DNA of 64,000 bases from a virus. The notes under the pieces are model-generated. The model saw nothing but the letters and a program-made list of their open reading frames with translations. It was not told the origin of the DNA and ran no database searches. Shown piece by piece: positions 1-7,437 of the stretch. The stretch spans positions 120,966 through 184,965 of the IMG/VR virus record IMGVR_UViG_3300046642_000884. One strand, written 5' to 3'. The position numbers and the translations under genes are program-made. Within the stretch, counting starts at the first letter, position 1. The number at the start of each line of letters is the position of its first letter.

Positions 1-28
1 TCCGATCGCCACATACTAATATCTTCAT
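1..28 (-). CDS. Start of a gene cut by the window edge (MKILVCGDR..., SLOG/DUF2493-like?)
   Basis: Nine codons of a minus-strand frame are visible before the window edge. Its ATG overlaps the gp46 stop as ATGA, the coupling used all through this operon. The N-terminus MKILVCGDR resembles the start of small Rossmann-like DUF2493/YspA (SLOG) proteins found in phages, which often begin MKVLVCGDR. So few residues make the family call a guess. The existence of the gene is better supported by the overlap and by a promoter-like sequence about 85 bases upstream, inside gp46. Confidence 0.4.
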
Positions 29-1737
29 TCTACAATCCTACTGAATGAGTTGACTTTTTCGAAGGCAATAACCTTCGAGAACTTATCGGAAATCTGGTCA
101 GTTTTATGGCTTATAATAAACACATTGTTGTCCATTGTCAAGGACGAAATGACGCGAAGCACATCATCAGTTCCATCGGCGTCTAACGAGCTGTCGAGTA
201 GTTCATCCAGCACCAGTAAATTACAGTCGATAGAACCGCGCAGCTTGGCGACTGCCCTCCAGGCAAAAAGTATTCCCAGGTTCAGTCGCATCTTCTCTCC
301 CTCGGAGAAACTCTCATAGGAGAAACTATCACGATGTCGTGATAGAATGGTTTCATTGAATTCCTCGTCTAGATGAAACTCAACGAAAAAGTCCAGAGCC
401 GCGAGGTATTTTTGGATTAGCTGGTTTATCACCGGCAGGAAGCTCTTGACGATCTTTGCCTTGATTCCGCTGTCCTTTAGGAGGACCGCAGCATAACCCA
501 TAACAGTTCTATCTCCGGACATTTCAATCAGTATGGATTCCAGTTCGCCTAGTTGCTGCTTGACTTCTTCCAGCTTGGAAAAGTCGACTTCATAACTTTC
601 GGCCTTGATTTTTTCAATGGTTAGTTTGTAGGCTTCGCGTTGGCGATCCAGCTCATCGTGTTTAACGGTATTTTCTAAAAACCTTTTTTCTAGAAATGAG
701 CTTTCCTGGTGAATATGATCGATTTCAGTAATCTTGTCCTCAATGAGCTTGATTTTCTCGTCCAGTTTTTTAATGGCTGTCGAATATTGGTCTACTGAAC
801 TGGTATCCTCCTGAACTATTTTTTCTTTATGGTGGCTCTCAATATGCTGACGACAAGTCGGACATACCTCATTATTTGCAAAGAATAGCAGTTCACGATT
901 GATTATCTTGGTCTTCTGGTTCAGTTCAGACCGTATCTGGACTATCTCTTGTTTTTTGGTGTGGAAATCATCTATCGGAACCGTTTTTCGATCCATCTCT
1001 TCTATTTGGCTAGCCAGACCTTCAAGCATAGTAGCCAGTTCGTTGATTTGTGAACTTAGCTCCTCAACAATCTTCTGTTGTTCCTGGATCAGCTTCTCTT
1101 TAGAAGCTGACATTTTCTCAAGGTGTTCTTCTGAGAGTTTTTTGCGTTCTTCCAAGAGTCTTTTATTTTCTTCACTATCCCTTAGCTTGTTATCACAGCG
1201 ATCAAGACGATCCTTCAGAAGGATATTCATCTTGGTAAAGATTTCGAGGTCAAGTAGGTCCTCAATGATTCCGCGTCGTTGTCCCGCAGGCAAAGCCATA
1301 AACGGAACGAAGATAGCAGAACCCAGCACCACAATCTGTGAAAGAGTTTTATGAGTAACCTTCAGGATGTATTTTTCAAAGGTGTCCTGATAGTCTGTAT
1401 TATCAGCGTCTTGGGTTATTAGTTCTCCGTCTTTATGGATTTCGAAGATGTTAGGTTTTATTCCTCGAATAACCTTGAGGTTATAACCATTCGCCACAAA
1501 CTCACACTCAACCACACACTCTTTGTTGGTAATGGTGTTGACTAGTTGCGGCTTATTGATCTTGCGGAATGGCCGATTGAAGAGAACAAAGAACAACGCA
1601 TCAAGTAGCGTCGATTTACCTGAACCGTTGATCCCCACAATAAGCGTAGTTTTGCTTTGGTTTAGATCGATTTCTGTCCATTGGTTACCTGTGGCTAACA
1701 GGTTCTTCCAACGAATACGTTTTAACTCAAGTCTCAT
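25..1737 (-). CDS. gp46: gp46 recombination nuclease ATPase subunit (SbcC/Rad50 family)
   Basis: This is the 570-residue ATPase partner of gp47 in the phage Mre11-Rad50-type complex. That complex resects DNA ends for recombination-dependent replication and helps degrade host DNA. Walker A is GINGSGKST (residues 35-43). A long coiled coil follows, broken by a zinc hook CPTC near residue 292, then an ABC signature FSEGEKMRL near 479, Walker B LLVLDELLD near 505 and an H-loop ISHK near 541. The length is close to T4 gp46 (560 residues). The ATG start overlaps the gp47 stop by four bases, so the pair is translationally coupled. All key motifs are intact. Confidence 0.97.
   Translation of the reverse strand: MRLELKRIRWKNLLATGNQWTEIDLNQSKTTLIVGINGSGKSTLLDALFFVLFNRPFRKINKPQLVNTITNKECVVECEFVANGYNLKVIRGIKPNIFEIHKDGELITQDADNTDYQDTFEKYILKVTHKTLSQIVVLGSAIFVPFMALPAGQRRGIIEDLLDLEIFTKMNILLKDRLDRCDNKLRDSEENKRLLEERKKLSEEHLEKMSASKEKLIQEQQKIVEELSSQINELATMLEGLASQIEEMDRKTVPIDDFHTKKQEIVQIRSELNQKTKIINRELLFFANNEVCPTCRQHIESHHKEKIVQEDTSSVDQYSTAIKKLDEKIKLIEDKITEIDHIHQESSFLEKRFLENTVKHDELDRQREAYKLTIEKIKAESYEVDFSKLEEVKQQLGELESILIEMSGDRTVMGYAAVLLKDSGIKAKIVKSFLPVINQLIQKYLAALDFFVEFHLDEEFNETILSRHRDSFSYESFSEGEKMRLNLGILFAWRAVAKLRGSIDCNLLVLDELLDSSLDADGTDDVLRVISSLTMDNNVFIISHKTDQISDKFSKVIAFEKVNSFSRIVE
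113..141 (-). promoter_or_regulatory. Sigma70-like promoter inside the 3' part of gene 46
   Basis: On the minus strand a perfect TTGACA (136-141) is followed after exactly 17 bases by TATTAT (113-118). It lies inside gp46 codons for LTMDNNVFII, so it may be a coding coincidence. It matches the geometry of the other non-late promoters here and points at the gene starting at base 28. Confidence 0.4.
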
Positions 1738-2810
1738 TCTGACTCTGCTTCATGATATAACTTGACTAACAAAGAGTCGAGCTTTGCAACATCTACAATA
1801 TTGTTGGCCTGGGCTGCGAACTCCCTAATGATATCGAGAGTAGACTTAGTTGACGACACAATATTGGCGTCATCGGTTAGGTTTAGATTCAGATGATCCT
1901 CGACTACCGTGATGGATAGTGGCTGCGCGGTTTCAACTTTATCCATAAACGAATCATACTGGGCCGCATCATTCTTGCCCGATACTACAACCTTGATGAT
2001 CTTGTTGTTGAGTGATTGAAAACCTCCAGCCGGAAGCGTTGGTTCACCCTTTGCATCATCATACCATACTTTGCGAAACACCGTGAACGGGTTCTTGATA
2101 AACTTCATCCCTCTGGTTTCAGTATCGAAGATATGGAAGCCGTGATCTTCTCCATCGTCGCCCCAGGCGAATTCGGCGTGACTGCCCACATAATAGATAT
2201 TCTCCTTGAACGAGCGGTGATGGAAATGTCCAGTCAACACCACATCGAACTTGGAGAAGACAGATGAGGATAGTCCTTCATGGGAGATGTCTCCTCGATG
2301 TCGTTCGAAGTTTTGTAGTTCAAGATGACCAAATAATATCTGGGCCTTAGTGTCCCGGATCGTTTTCATTATCTGTTCGCGATTGCTATCGATTATCCAC
2401 GGCACGAATAGGATAGGAACATCGAAATGATCCGAAAACATTACTTCGGTGGCTTTATCATAGGATCGAAAGGTTGGTGCTGGACTGTCGCCAGGAAGAA
2501 AAAGTTTCGCCGCGTGGATATCTGTAACATTTCTATAGAAGATATCATGATTGCCTAAAATCCAATCAAATGATCTACAGTATCTAGCAGCAGGAAATAA
2601 CAAATCCTGCTGCAAATAATCTGCGACCAGATATGAAATAGACTTCCGGCGTTCAACTAGATCGCCAAGACATACAATCCGATTGATTTCGTTCTTTTGT
2701 AAATAGGGCCAAAAAATTTCCCTAAAGAACCTACGATTGTTCTCTAAAAACGGAAGATATTCACCACGAGCGCCGTAGTGAATATCACTGATGATCGCAA
2801 GTTTTACCAC
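1734..2810 (-). CDS. gp47: gp47 recombination nuclease catalytic subunit (SbcD/Mre11 family)
   Basis: This is a calcineurin-like metallophosphoesterase nuclease that works with gp46 on DNA ends. The metal-binding motifs are all present: SDIH (D9, H11), GDLVERR (D50), GNHD (86-89), GHLE (161-164) and GHFHH (194-198). At 358 residues it is close to T4 gp47 (339). Translation appears to start at a GTG (MVKLAIIS), because no nearer ATG precedes the first motif. That GTG overlaps the stop of the small upstream gene. It ends in an ATGA-type overlap with gp46. Confidence 0.97.
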   Translation of the reverse strand: MVKLAIISDIHYGARGEYLPFLENNRRFFREIFWPYLQKNEINRIVCLGDLVERRKSISYLVADYLQQDLLFPAARYCRSFDWILGNHDIFYRNVTDIHAAKLFLPGDSPAPTFRSYDKATEVMFSDHFDVPILFVPWIIDSNREQIMKTIRDTKAQILFGHLELQNFERHRGDISHEGLSSSVFSKFDVVLTGHFHHRSFKENIYYVGSHAEFAWGDDGEDHGFHIFDTETRGMKFIKNPFTVFRKVWYDDAKGEPTLPAGGFQSLNNKIIKVVVSGKNDAAQYDSFMDKVETAQPLSITVVEDHLNLNLTDDANIVSSTKSTLDIIREFAAQANNIVDVAKLDSLLVKLYHEAESE

Positions 2811-3016
2811 TTTATTTTACTTATTCGGTGTGCTTCTTTTCTGGACTGATAATATTTGTCCAGAACCATTTCGCAATACTGCTTGATGCTTTCGAGTCGT
2901 TGGGCATAGCTTTCACGAACTTCGGGAGTGTTGCCCAGATTATTCAGTTGCATCACGTGATCCATTATTAGCGTTGGAACCTGATGGATTTTATTTTGAT
3001 CGAAAACGCGGGGCAT
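2804..3016 (-). CDS. Small protein of unknown function upstream of gp47
   Basis: A 70-residue protein starting MPRVFDQNKI. An in-frame start eight codons upstream exists, but a Shine-Dalgarno-like AAGAGGA sits just before the ATG at 3016, so that start is preferred. The protein looks helical and charged (ESIKQYCEMVLDKYYQSRKEAHR) with no recognisable domain. Its stop overlaps the gp47 start, so it is co-expressed with the 46/47 nuclease and may be an accessory factor. That role is only inferred from position. Confidence 0.75.
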   Translation of the reverse strand: MPRVFDQNKIHQVPTLIMDHVMQLNNLGNTPEVRESYAQRLESIKQYCEMVLDKYYQSRKEAHRISKIKW

Positions 3017-3036
3017 ATTTTGTTCCTCTTTTCTTT

Positions 3037-3141
3037 TCACTTATTTTTCGTTTGGTTTCTTCTGTATGGGTCCTGAATCGTTTTACCTAGATATTTCAAT
3101 CCAGTTTTATTGTGTTGTTTTACGTATAAAAAGTGATTCAT
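3037..3141 (-). pseudogene. Relic of a GIY-YIG-type homing endonuclease N-terminus (34 codons)
   Basis: A 34-codon frame starts MNHFLYVKQHNKTGLKYLGK and then stops. The pattern LYVK.H...GLKYLGKT..DPY matches the N-terminus of phage-borne GIY-YIG-like (Seg-type) endonucleases, which normally continue for 150 or more residues. The catalytic remainder is absent: after DPYRR the frame runs KNK-stop into the leader of the next gene. It has its own consensus promoter (3151-3179). It is either a decayed homing endonuclease or a very small peptide reusing the fold start; decay is more likely. Confidence 0.6.
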
Positions 3142-3150
3142 GCCTTCTTT

Positions 3151-3179
3151 ATAATATTCGATGTTTTATACTATGTCAA
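3151..3179 (-). promoter_or_regulatory. Sigma70-like promoter TTGACA-17-TATTAT
   Basis: TTGACA (3174-3179, overlapping the gp55 stop codon) and TATTAT (3151-3156) are 17 bases apart on the minus strand. The next ATG (3141) begins 10 bases after the -10 box, so the predicted 5' leader is about three bases. It would transcribe the GIY-YIG relic and then the 46/47 group independently of gp55. Confidence 0.75.
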
Positions 3180-3679
3180 GCCTTTTTTGGTTTGACGTTA
3201 TAAGATAAGCCTTTTTTCTTGGCCGCCACCTTTTCTTCGTAGTTGGCAATTACTGAGTCGCTCAACTCGTTTGGTTCAATGCCTTCTATCTCCTGGTTGG
3301 TGAACTGGGATCGAAAGAATTTATGTTTAATGTAGTTAACTTTTTGCTCGTCCTTGATGCGTTTCTTCTGGGCGTTGATGGCAACAGTTGTTAGATAGGC
3401 AAAGGCTCCGGCCGAGGACTTTTTGTGGTTGAACTTATGGACTGCGTAGCAACATCGCTCCACTGCATCCAGGATCATTTCATCTCGATAGGTGTAGGAC
3501 TCGAAGTTGAAGTTAAAACCTCGGGTCAGACGGTTGCAGATATTGTAGATGCATTCGCCGATATATCGCGGCATTGTTGGCATTGCCAGTTCATTTCGCC
3601 TGTTCTTTCGGCACAGTTTCTGGTAGTCGACTATTGCTTTGGTTAGGTCCGCATTATTGACGTAATTTTTCTTCTTCAT
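3176..3679 (-). CDS. gp55: gp55-like sigma factor for late transcription
   Basis: A 167-residue T4 gp55-family sigma factor. It redirects host RNA polymerase to late promoters with the -10 element TATAAATA, in T4 together with gp33 and the gp45 clamp. The region around residues 55-110 shows the family pattern YTYRDEMILDAVERC, then F..K...AFAYLT..A.NA...RIKDE, corresponding to sigma region 2. T4 gp55 is 185 residues. The ATG at 3679 has an AAGGAG Shine-Dalgarno about 12 bases upstream, inside the preceding small gene. Many TATAAATA elements in this window support the assignment. Confidence 0.93.
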   Translation of the reverse strand: MKKKNYVNNADLTKAIVDYQKLCRKNRRNELAMPTMPRYIGECIYNICNRLTRGFNFNFESYTYRDEMILDAVERCCYAVHKFNHKKSSAGAFAYLTTVAINAQKKRIKDEQKVNYIKHKFFRSQFTNQEIEGIEPNELSDSVIANYEEKVAAKKKGLSYNVKPKKA

Positions 3680-3833
3680 TCGTGGGAGTTTTCTCCTTCT
3701 TGATTGTTTTTAAGATGTTATTTAACAAGGCTTTACCATTTTCATCATAATTTTCAAGCATTTTCTTCCAAGCTTTGTCTGTTGGTGTATAATAACCAGG
3801 ACGTCCAGGTATTTCATACCAGCTGTCGTTCAT
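3654..3833 (-). CDS. 59-residue protein between uvsW and gene 55
   Basis: A short frame encodes 59 residues beginning MNDSWYEIPGRPGYYTPTDK and ending EEEKLRQ. Its ATG overlaps the uvsW stop as ATGA, and its 3' end overlaps the gp55 start by 26 bases, so it fills the gap between two core genes exactly. It carries the gp55 Shine-Dalgarno. Its N-terminal WYEIPG..GYY..T motif resembles NUMOD4-like 'W..I.G..G.Y.vS..G.v.S' modules of phage endonucleases, but no nuclease domain follows. Its function is unknown. Confidence 0.7.
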   Translation of the reverse strand: MNDSWYEIPGRPGYYTPTDKAWKKMLENYDENGKALLNNILKTIKKEKTPTNEEEKLRQ

Positions 3834-5269
3834 TTTAATGGAATCCTGTAGATTTTATACGGGAAGCGTTCCTGGTTGTAGAGCCTCACTCTATCTATAT
3901 AGTGCCGGACGCCATAATTTTTATAGCTGCCACTACTAAGATCATCAATAATATCGTATATAACGGAATGTTGTTTTTGGTCAGTTCGACGTAAAGCGCG
4001 CCCAATCGATTGGAGAACTTTGATTTTGCTTTTGTAAGGCGAAGCAAACACAATATTCCGAAGATTAGGCACATTTACTCCGCCAGCAAAAACTCCATAT
4101 GAAGCTACCACAATCAGATTGTCGTCGTTGTTGGCTTCTATTCTTACCTCCTCACGATCAGCGGCTTCAGTGCCGCCATAGACAAAACGAACTCGGTCAG
4201 GAGCTGCTGTTGCCAGCTTATCAAACAAGGGTTGTCCGTGTTTATCCACCAGCCTAAACAATACAAAACTAGAACCCACCAAGCCAAGTGCAAGATTCCG
4301 TATAAATGTTTGCCGGTCTTCGTGTGCCACCAAGAAATCTTGTTCGTCATTATAGGTCATTCCTTTTGCTTTTCTCCGGTCCTCCTTCGGATATTCCAGG
4401 ACTAGGGTAACAATCTCGACTTCGGCCAGATGTCCTTGATCTTGGAGCTGTTTGGTTGTCTCGCCTTTGATAATGGGTCCGAATAGTCCCTCGAGTGCTA
4501 GTTCGTGGCACATTATATCATTGGAAAGTGTCGCGGTAAAGCCGAATCTGATCTTGGCATTAACCAGTTGTGTCATAATATGGATAAGAGATTTAGCCTT
4601 GAAACCGTGGCATTCGTCACCAATGACTACTTTGAACTGCTCAAAAAACTCAGGAGGCATATCCATAAGAGATTGCCAGGTTGTAATGGTTATTAGCTTA
4701 TCTGCCTGAGGATCAACTCCTGCCCATACCTTATGGCAAAAATTCTCGACATTCATTCCATACGACTTGAAGTCGTTATACATCTGATTGACGAGATTGA
4801 TAGTTGGAACGATGATAAGAGTTTTAGGAGTCCAATAGTATTTGACTAGCTCATGAATAACAAAGCTTTTTCCGCTGCCGGTTGGTGAGACAACAACAGC
4901 TCGACCTTGTTCCAAACATTTTTGAATAAGGAAGGTTTGATAATCTCTCGGCTCAAGATTCGATTTATACGAGTTTAAAAAACTGCTACTATGAACGGTA
5001 TTAGCTGAAAATACATATTTGTTATAGTCTATAGTATAGCTATGGTTTTTAGTCCATTCGGCCAGGTGTTCCTGTAATCCTGCATAGATCATTCCGCGTT
5101 GATTGATTAACCGAATCTTACCGTCCCATACCCGTCGCTTATATCGAGGATCATACTGATAATTTGGAGCAAGGAAGGTGAAATCCTCCGATAGTTCTTT
5201 CATTATCGAAGGTTCGGCGCTTATCTGAATAAACGAGGCGTTTAAGTCAGTTATTTTAATATCAACCAA
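3830..5269 (-). CDS. uvsW: UvsW-like SF2 DNA helicase
   Basis: A 479-residue superfamily 2 helicase. T4 UvsW drives branch migration, fork regression and R-loop removal, shifting replication from origin-dependent to recombination-dependent. Motifs: N-terminal UvsW domain (1-100), Q-like LEPRDYQ (105-111), Walker A PTGSGKS (129-135), Walker B DECH (218-221), motif III FTATL, and motif VI IGRALRR near 420. The start is a TTG at 5269, giving MVDIKI, which aligns with the MDIK start of T4 UvsW. It overlaps the preceding small gene by eight bases. T4 UvsW is 502 residues. Confidence 0.95.
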   Translation of the reverse strand: MVDIKITDLNASFIQISAEPSIMKELSEDFTFLAPNYQYDPRYKRRVWDGKIRLINQRGMIYAGLQEHLAEWTKNHSYTIDYNKYVFSANTVHSSSFLNSYKSNLEPRDYQTFLIQKCLEQGRAVVVSPTGSGKSFVIHELVKYYWTPKTLIIVPTINLVNQMYNDFKSYGMNVENFCHKVWAGVDPQADKLITITTWQSLMDMPPEFFEQFKVVIGDECHGFKAKSLIHIMTQLVNAKIRFGFTATLSNDIMCHELALEGLFGPIIKGETTKQLQDQGHLAEVEIVTLVLEYPKEDRRKAKGMTYNDEQDFLVAHEDRQTFIRNLALGLVGSSFVLFRLVDKHGQPLFDKLATAAPDRVRFVYGGTEAADREEVRIEANNDDNLIVVASYGVFAGGVNVPNLRNIVFASPYKSKIKVLQSIGRALRRTDQKQHSVIYDIIDDLSSGSYKNYGVRHYIDRVRLYNQERFPYKIYRIPLK

Positions 5270-5444
5270 CGACTTCTACCTTCCATTTCTTTTTACAACA
5301 ATATTTGGTGAGCGCATCAGTCGACCAACCTTCCATATAATGAACAATTGGGGCTGTCATTGTAACAACCCCACATCCGTCGCCTTGACGAGATTCTGTT
5401 ACAACACCTGCGACGAAATGTGGGGCTGTGATCATGATCAACAT
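5262..5444 (-). CDS. Small protein of unknown function upstream of uvsW
   Basis: A 60-residue frame whose stop overlaps the uvsW start and whose start overlaps the upstream stop by one base. The C-terminal half, APIVHYMEGWSTDALTKYC, ends in a basic KKKWKVEVV tail. Similar short proteins with a '.YM.GW....+..YC' core occur near recombination genes of T4-like phages, but I cannot name the family. Two in-frame ATG codons (MLIMIT) are possible starts. Confidence 0.65.
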   Translation of the reverse strand: MLIMITAPHFVAGVVTESRQGDGCGVVTMTAPIVHYMEGWSTDALTKYCCKKKWKVEVVG

Positions 5445-5719
5445 TATTTTATCTCAAACCAATCGGCAACACACTCTATTATTTTCTGCTTGCGGCTTTC
5501 CCATCGAAATGGTATCACCCCATAAAGAATCCAGGGGTCTATTGTTATCTTTTCAACTTTTTGGCCAAACACAACTTCTTCTCCTTCCAACTGGATAAAG
5601 ACATTATGAAAGGTTCTTTTTCCAATAAAGAAAACCGCTTCGTTCTGTTTCTCGCTTATAGTATGTGGAGGAATCTCGACCGTTTCGGTCGAGACCAATG
5701 GGGCTTCAACTAGTCTCAT
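5444..5719 (-). CDS. Hypothetical protein, 91 residues
   Basis: A compact protein with alternating hydrophobic residues (AVFFIGKRTFHNVFIQLEGEEVVFG), suggesting a small beta-rich fold, and a C-terminal amphipathic helix around RKQKIIECVADWFEIK. It is linked by overlaps on both sides (ATGA with the gene at 5716, one base with 5444), so it belongs to the uvsY-to-uvsW operon. No motif identifies a function. Confidence 0.7.
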   Translation of the reverse strand: MRLVEAPLVSTETVEIPPHTISEKQNEAVFFIGKRTFHNVFIQLEGEEVVFGQKVEKITIDPWILYGVIPFRWESRKQKIIECVADWFEIK

Positions 5720-6066
5720 TTTCTCGCCAGTATCTTTCGTGCCGACTTAGGCCAATAGGTGTCGGAATCCCAGTCAGTTTCGTCCTTATATTTCCAACAT
5801 TCTGTCATAAAACCATTGATTTCCAGTTCAGGTGTGGCCCAGTTGGAAGCCAGATATACATAGGTCTCGTCTTTTGGAACAATTTTGCCGTTCTCGAAAA
5901 TTGTTCCCCCGGTATAGCTCCAATCCTCTGAAAGCCCAGCGGAGGCCTTAGTTGGGATTTTGTCTTTGATAATCATTGCTGCTTTGTCCCAATCAAAAAC
6001 CTTGGAACGAGCCCCTGCGGCTCGCGCTGCCTGTCCTCTATAATATCCGTCCATTGTATTAATCAT
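5716..6066 (-). CDS. Hypothetical protein, 116 residues
   Basis: Starts MINTMDGYYRGQAARAAGAR. The ATG at 6066 is chosen over one six codons upstream because a strong AAAGGAGA lies just before it; the same purine tract is the 3' end of the preceding 36-residue gene. It is rich in Trp, Tyr and acidic residues with no recognised domain. It lies in the uvsY-uvsW operon and overlaps the next gene by four bases. Confidence 0.7.
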   Translation of the reverse strand: MINTMDGYYRGQAARAAGARSKVFDWDKAAMIIKDKIPTKASAGLSEDWSYTGGTIFENGKIVPKDETYVYLASNWATPELEINGFMTECWKYKDETDWDSDTYWPKSARKILARK

Positions 6067-6068
6067 AA

Positions 6069-6179
6069 TTATTCTCCTTTCCATAAGTTGATAAAAAATC
6101 TAACGCCAATAGTAAATGTAAGAGCGAATAAAAAAGTCGTGGAAGCTTCTATAAAGAATTGCCATTGGTTTGTAGTCAT
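6069..6179 (-). CDS. 36-residue predicted single-span membrane protein
   Basis: A 36-codon frame begins MTTNQWQFFIEASTTFLFAL and continues with a hydrophobic run to NLWKGE. It forms one good transmembrane helix (about residues 14-31) with a basic residue inside it and a lysine near the C-terminus. The ATG overlaps the uvsY stop as ATGA, and the stop lies two bases before the next start, so it fits perfectly between two genes. It could be a small inner-membrane protein, for example a regulator or superinfection factor. The function is not known. Confidence 0.65.
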   Translation of the reverse strand: MTTNQWQFFIEASTTFLFALTFTIGVRFFINLWKGE

Positions 6180-6613
6180 GATGCTCCTCCACGATACATC
6201 TCGAACTTAATCATTGTGTTGATAGTATAGCCTCTGGCTTTTATTGCGTCTAAGATAAACTCAAGGGTTTCCACTTTCGTTTTCTGTATTTCGATCTTAG
6301 ATTCCAGTTCTTGTAGCTGTTTATCGGCGTCGGTATAAATGGGAATATCCTGGCGAAGAACTTTTCCTGAGGTTGGATAGTCCCAGCCCTGTTTTTTAGT
6401 TTCCGAACTGGGGCCTTCCAGATAAAACTGATGCTTTTTCAGTTTCAGTCGTCTCTCGTCAAACTCCAGTGATTTCAGTTTTAGCCGTTCATTTGACCAT
6501 AAATCAACATATTTTGAGTGGAGAGCATAAAGTTTCTCTGACTCTGCCATAAGATCAGTGGAGTCTATTTTACTGTCGGCCTTCCATTCCGCCAGGATTT
6601 CTTGAAGATTCAT
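6176..6613 (-). CDS. uvsY: UvsY-like recombination mediator
   Basis: A 145-residue helical protein matching T4 UvsY (137 residues), which loads the UvsX recombinase onto gp32-coated ssDNA. Shared features are the early helical EILAEWKADSKIDSTDL segment, a central LKLKSLEFDERRLKLKKHQFYLEG, and the C-terminal LDAIKARGYTI, which aligns with LDAIKSRGFAI of T4. The ATG at 6613 is favoured; an in-frame GTG two codons earlier lies against the -10 box. No Shine-Dalgarno precedes it, and the promoter placement predicts a leaderless mRNA. It leads the operon running to the 46/47 genes. Confidence 0.88.
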   Translation of the reverse strand: MNLQEILAEWKADSKIDSTDLMAESEKLYALHSKYVDLWSNERLKLKSLEFDERRLKLKKHQFYLEGPSSETKKQGWDYPTSGKVLRQDIPIYTDADKQLQELESKIEIQKTKVETLEFILDAIKARGYTINTMIKFEMYRGGAS

Positions 6614-6619
6614 ATTCAC

Positions 6620-6648
6620 AATATAAACCAGATTTAAGCTAATGTCAA
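6620..6648 (-). promoter_or_regulatory. Consensus sigma70 promoter of uvsY (TTGACA-17-TATATT)
   Basis: TTGACA (6643-6648) and TATATT (6620-6625) are separated by 17 bases on the minus strand. Six bases then lead directly to the uvsY ATG, so the expected +1 is the A of the start codon. The box reads TTGACATTA...TATATTGTG, the same shared letters as the plus-strand promoter at 7438. Confidence 0.85.
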
Positions 6649-6655
6649 GAGCTTT

Positions 6656-7273
6656 TTATACGTCGAGAGTTGAAGAAAAGTCAGAGAAACGGAATACACA
6701 GGTGGCAGTTAAATATCGTTCTTCAGTTACTGCCGCATCAAATACCAGGGTCGATAGTGAGGTTGGCCAACATTCATGATAAGTTAAGTTTCTTATCACG
6801 TTCTTCTGGGCATTCAGGAGAGACACCAGGATTTCCGATTTAATACCGTAACCAGTATATTCCGGGTTTTTGTTTAGTTCAGCATACTTTTTTGGATTGA
6901 ATCCTGAGATGTCCTTTAGCCAATGATGCAGCTCAAAGTAGTTATTCAGGCCTTTATCCACCCTAAAGGTTACTATCAACGGTTGTTCGAACTGGATATG
7001 ATCGCCTGGTTGTGGCAGTTCGATAAATGGAGTGCCTTCGTCGGCCGATGGTAGAGTTATGCCAGGAAGATTGATACGATAGACAAAATAGTTGGTGTTT
7101 GGTGATCGTTTTAGATGGAAGCGAATACCTAAGGCTGACTGAAGGTCTTCCGTTTTAGGGTTGTCTTTGAGCGCTCCAGTTGGTTTTGGTGGTTCCCAAT
7201 TTGGTTTAACGGGTTCGAATGGAGGCGTCTCAACATGAATGTCTATAACTTCTACGGGTCTATTTGAGGGCAT
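6656..7273 (-). CDS. Putative virion protein related to tail-tube (gp19-like) proteins
   Basis: A 205-residue protein with the order FHLKRSPNTNYFVYRINLPGI, then TPF.ELPQPGDHIQFEQPL.VTF.VDKGL.NYFELHHWLKDI. A similar 'NIPGI..p...P...iP.pGD.i.f..l.v.F.vDe.l.Ny.ei..Wi' pattern occurs in virion structural proteins of cyanophage-like T4 relatives. It resembles the tail-tube fold, where the tube protein also has V.FYNEIDFDLRDFFEAWNN. It may be a tube-like tail component such as a completion protein. The N-terminus is Pro-rich. It lies away from the main structural cluster. Family recognition is from memory of the pattern, so only moderate confidence. Confidence 0.6.
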   Translation of the reverse strand: MPSNRPVEVIDIHVETPPFEPVKPNWEPPKPTGALKDNPKTEDLQSALGIRFHLKRSPNTNYFVYRINLPGITLPSADEGTPFIELPQPGDHIQFEQPLIVTFRVDKGLNNYFELHHWLKDISGFNPKKYAELNKNPEYTGYGIKSEILVSLLNAQKNVIRNLTYHECWPTSLSTLVFDAAVTEERYLTATCVFRFSDFSSTLDV

Positions 7274-7284
7274 ATGTTATTTAT

Positions 7285-7413
7285 TTAACCCCATTTTACT
7301 ACTATTTGTCGAACTCTTTCCCTTGATAAATTAAAGATTCTAATGTTAGAAGGATCATCTGTTCCTCCCCTATGTTTAGGTATTATGTGATGATCATGCC
7401 ATATTATAGTCAT
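7285..7413 (-). pseudogene. Relic of an HNH endonuclease (42 codons)
   Basis: A 42-codon frame starts MTIIWHDHHIIPKHRGGTDD and ends RQIVVKWG. The HHIIPKH.GG core is the first half of the HNH/His-Me motif and closely parallels the intact gene at 25752-26228 (HHVIPKHAGG). The second half, normally EEHAEAH, is missing and replaced by an unrelated arginine-rich end. A GGAG lies eight bases before the ATG, so it could still be translated. It is most simply a truncated mobile endonuclease. Confidence 0.6.
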
Positions 7414-7437
7414 AATAAAACTCCATTTATATTTAGC

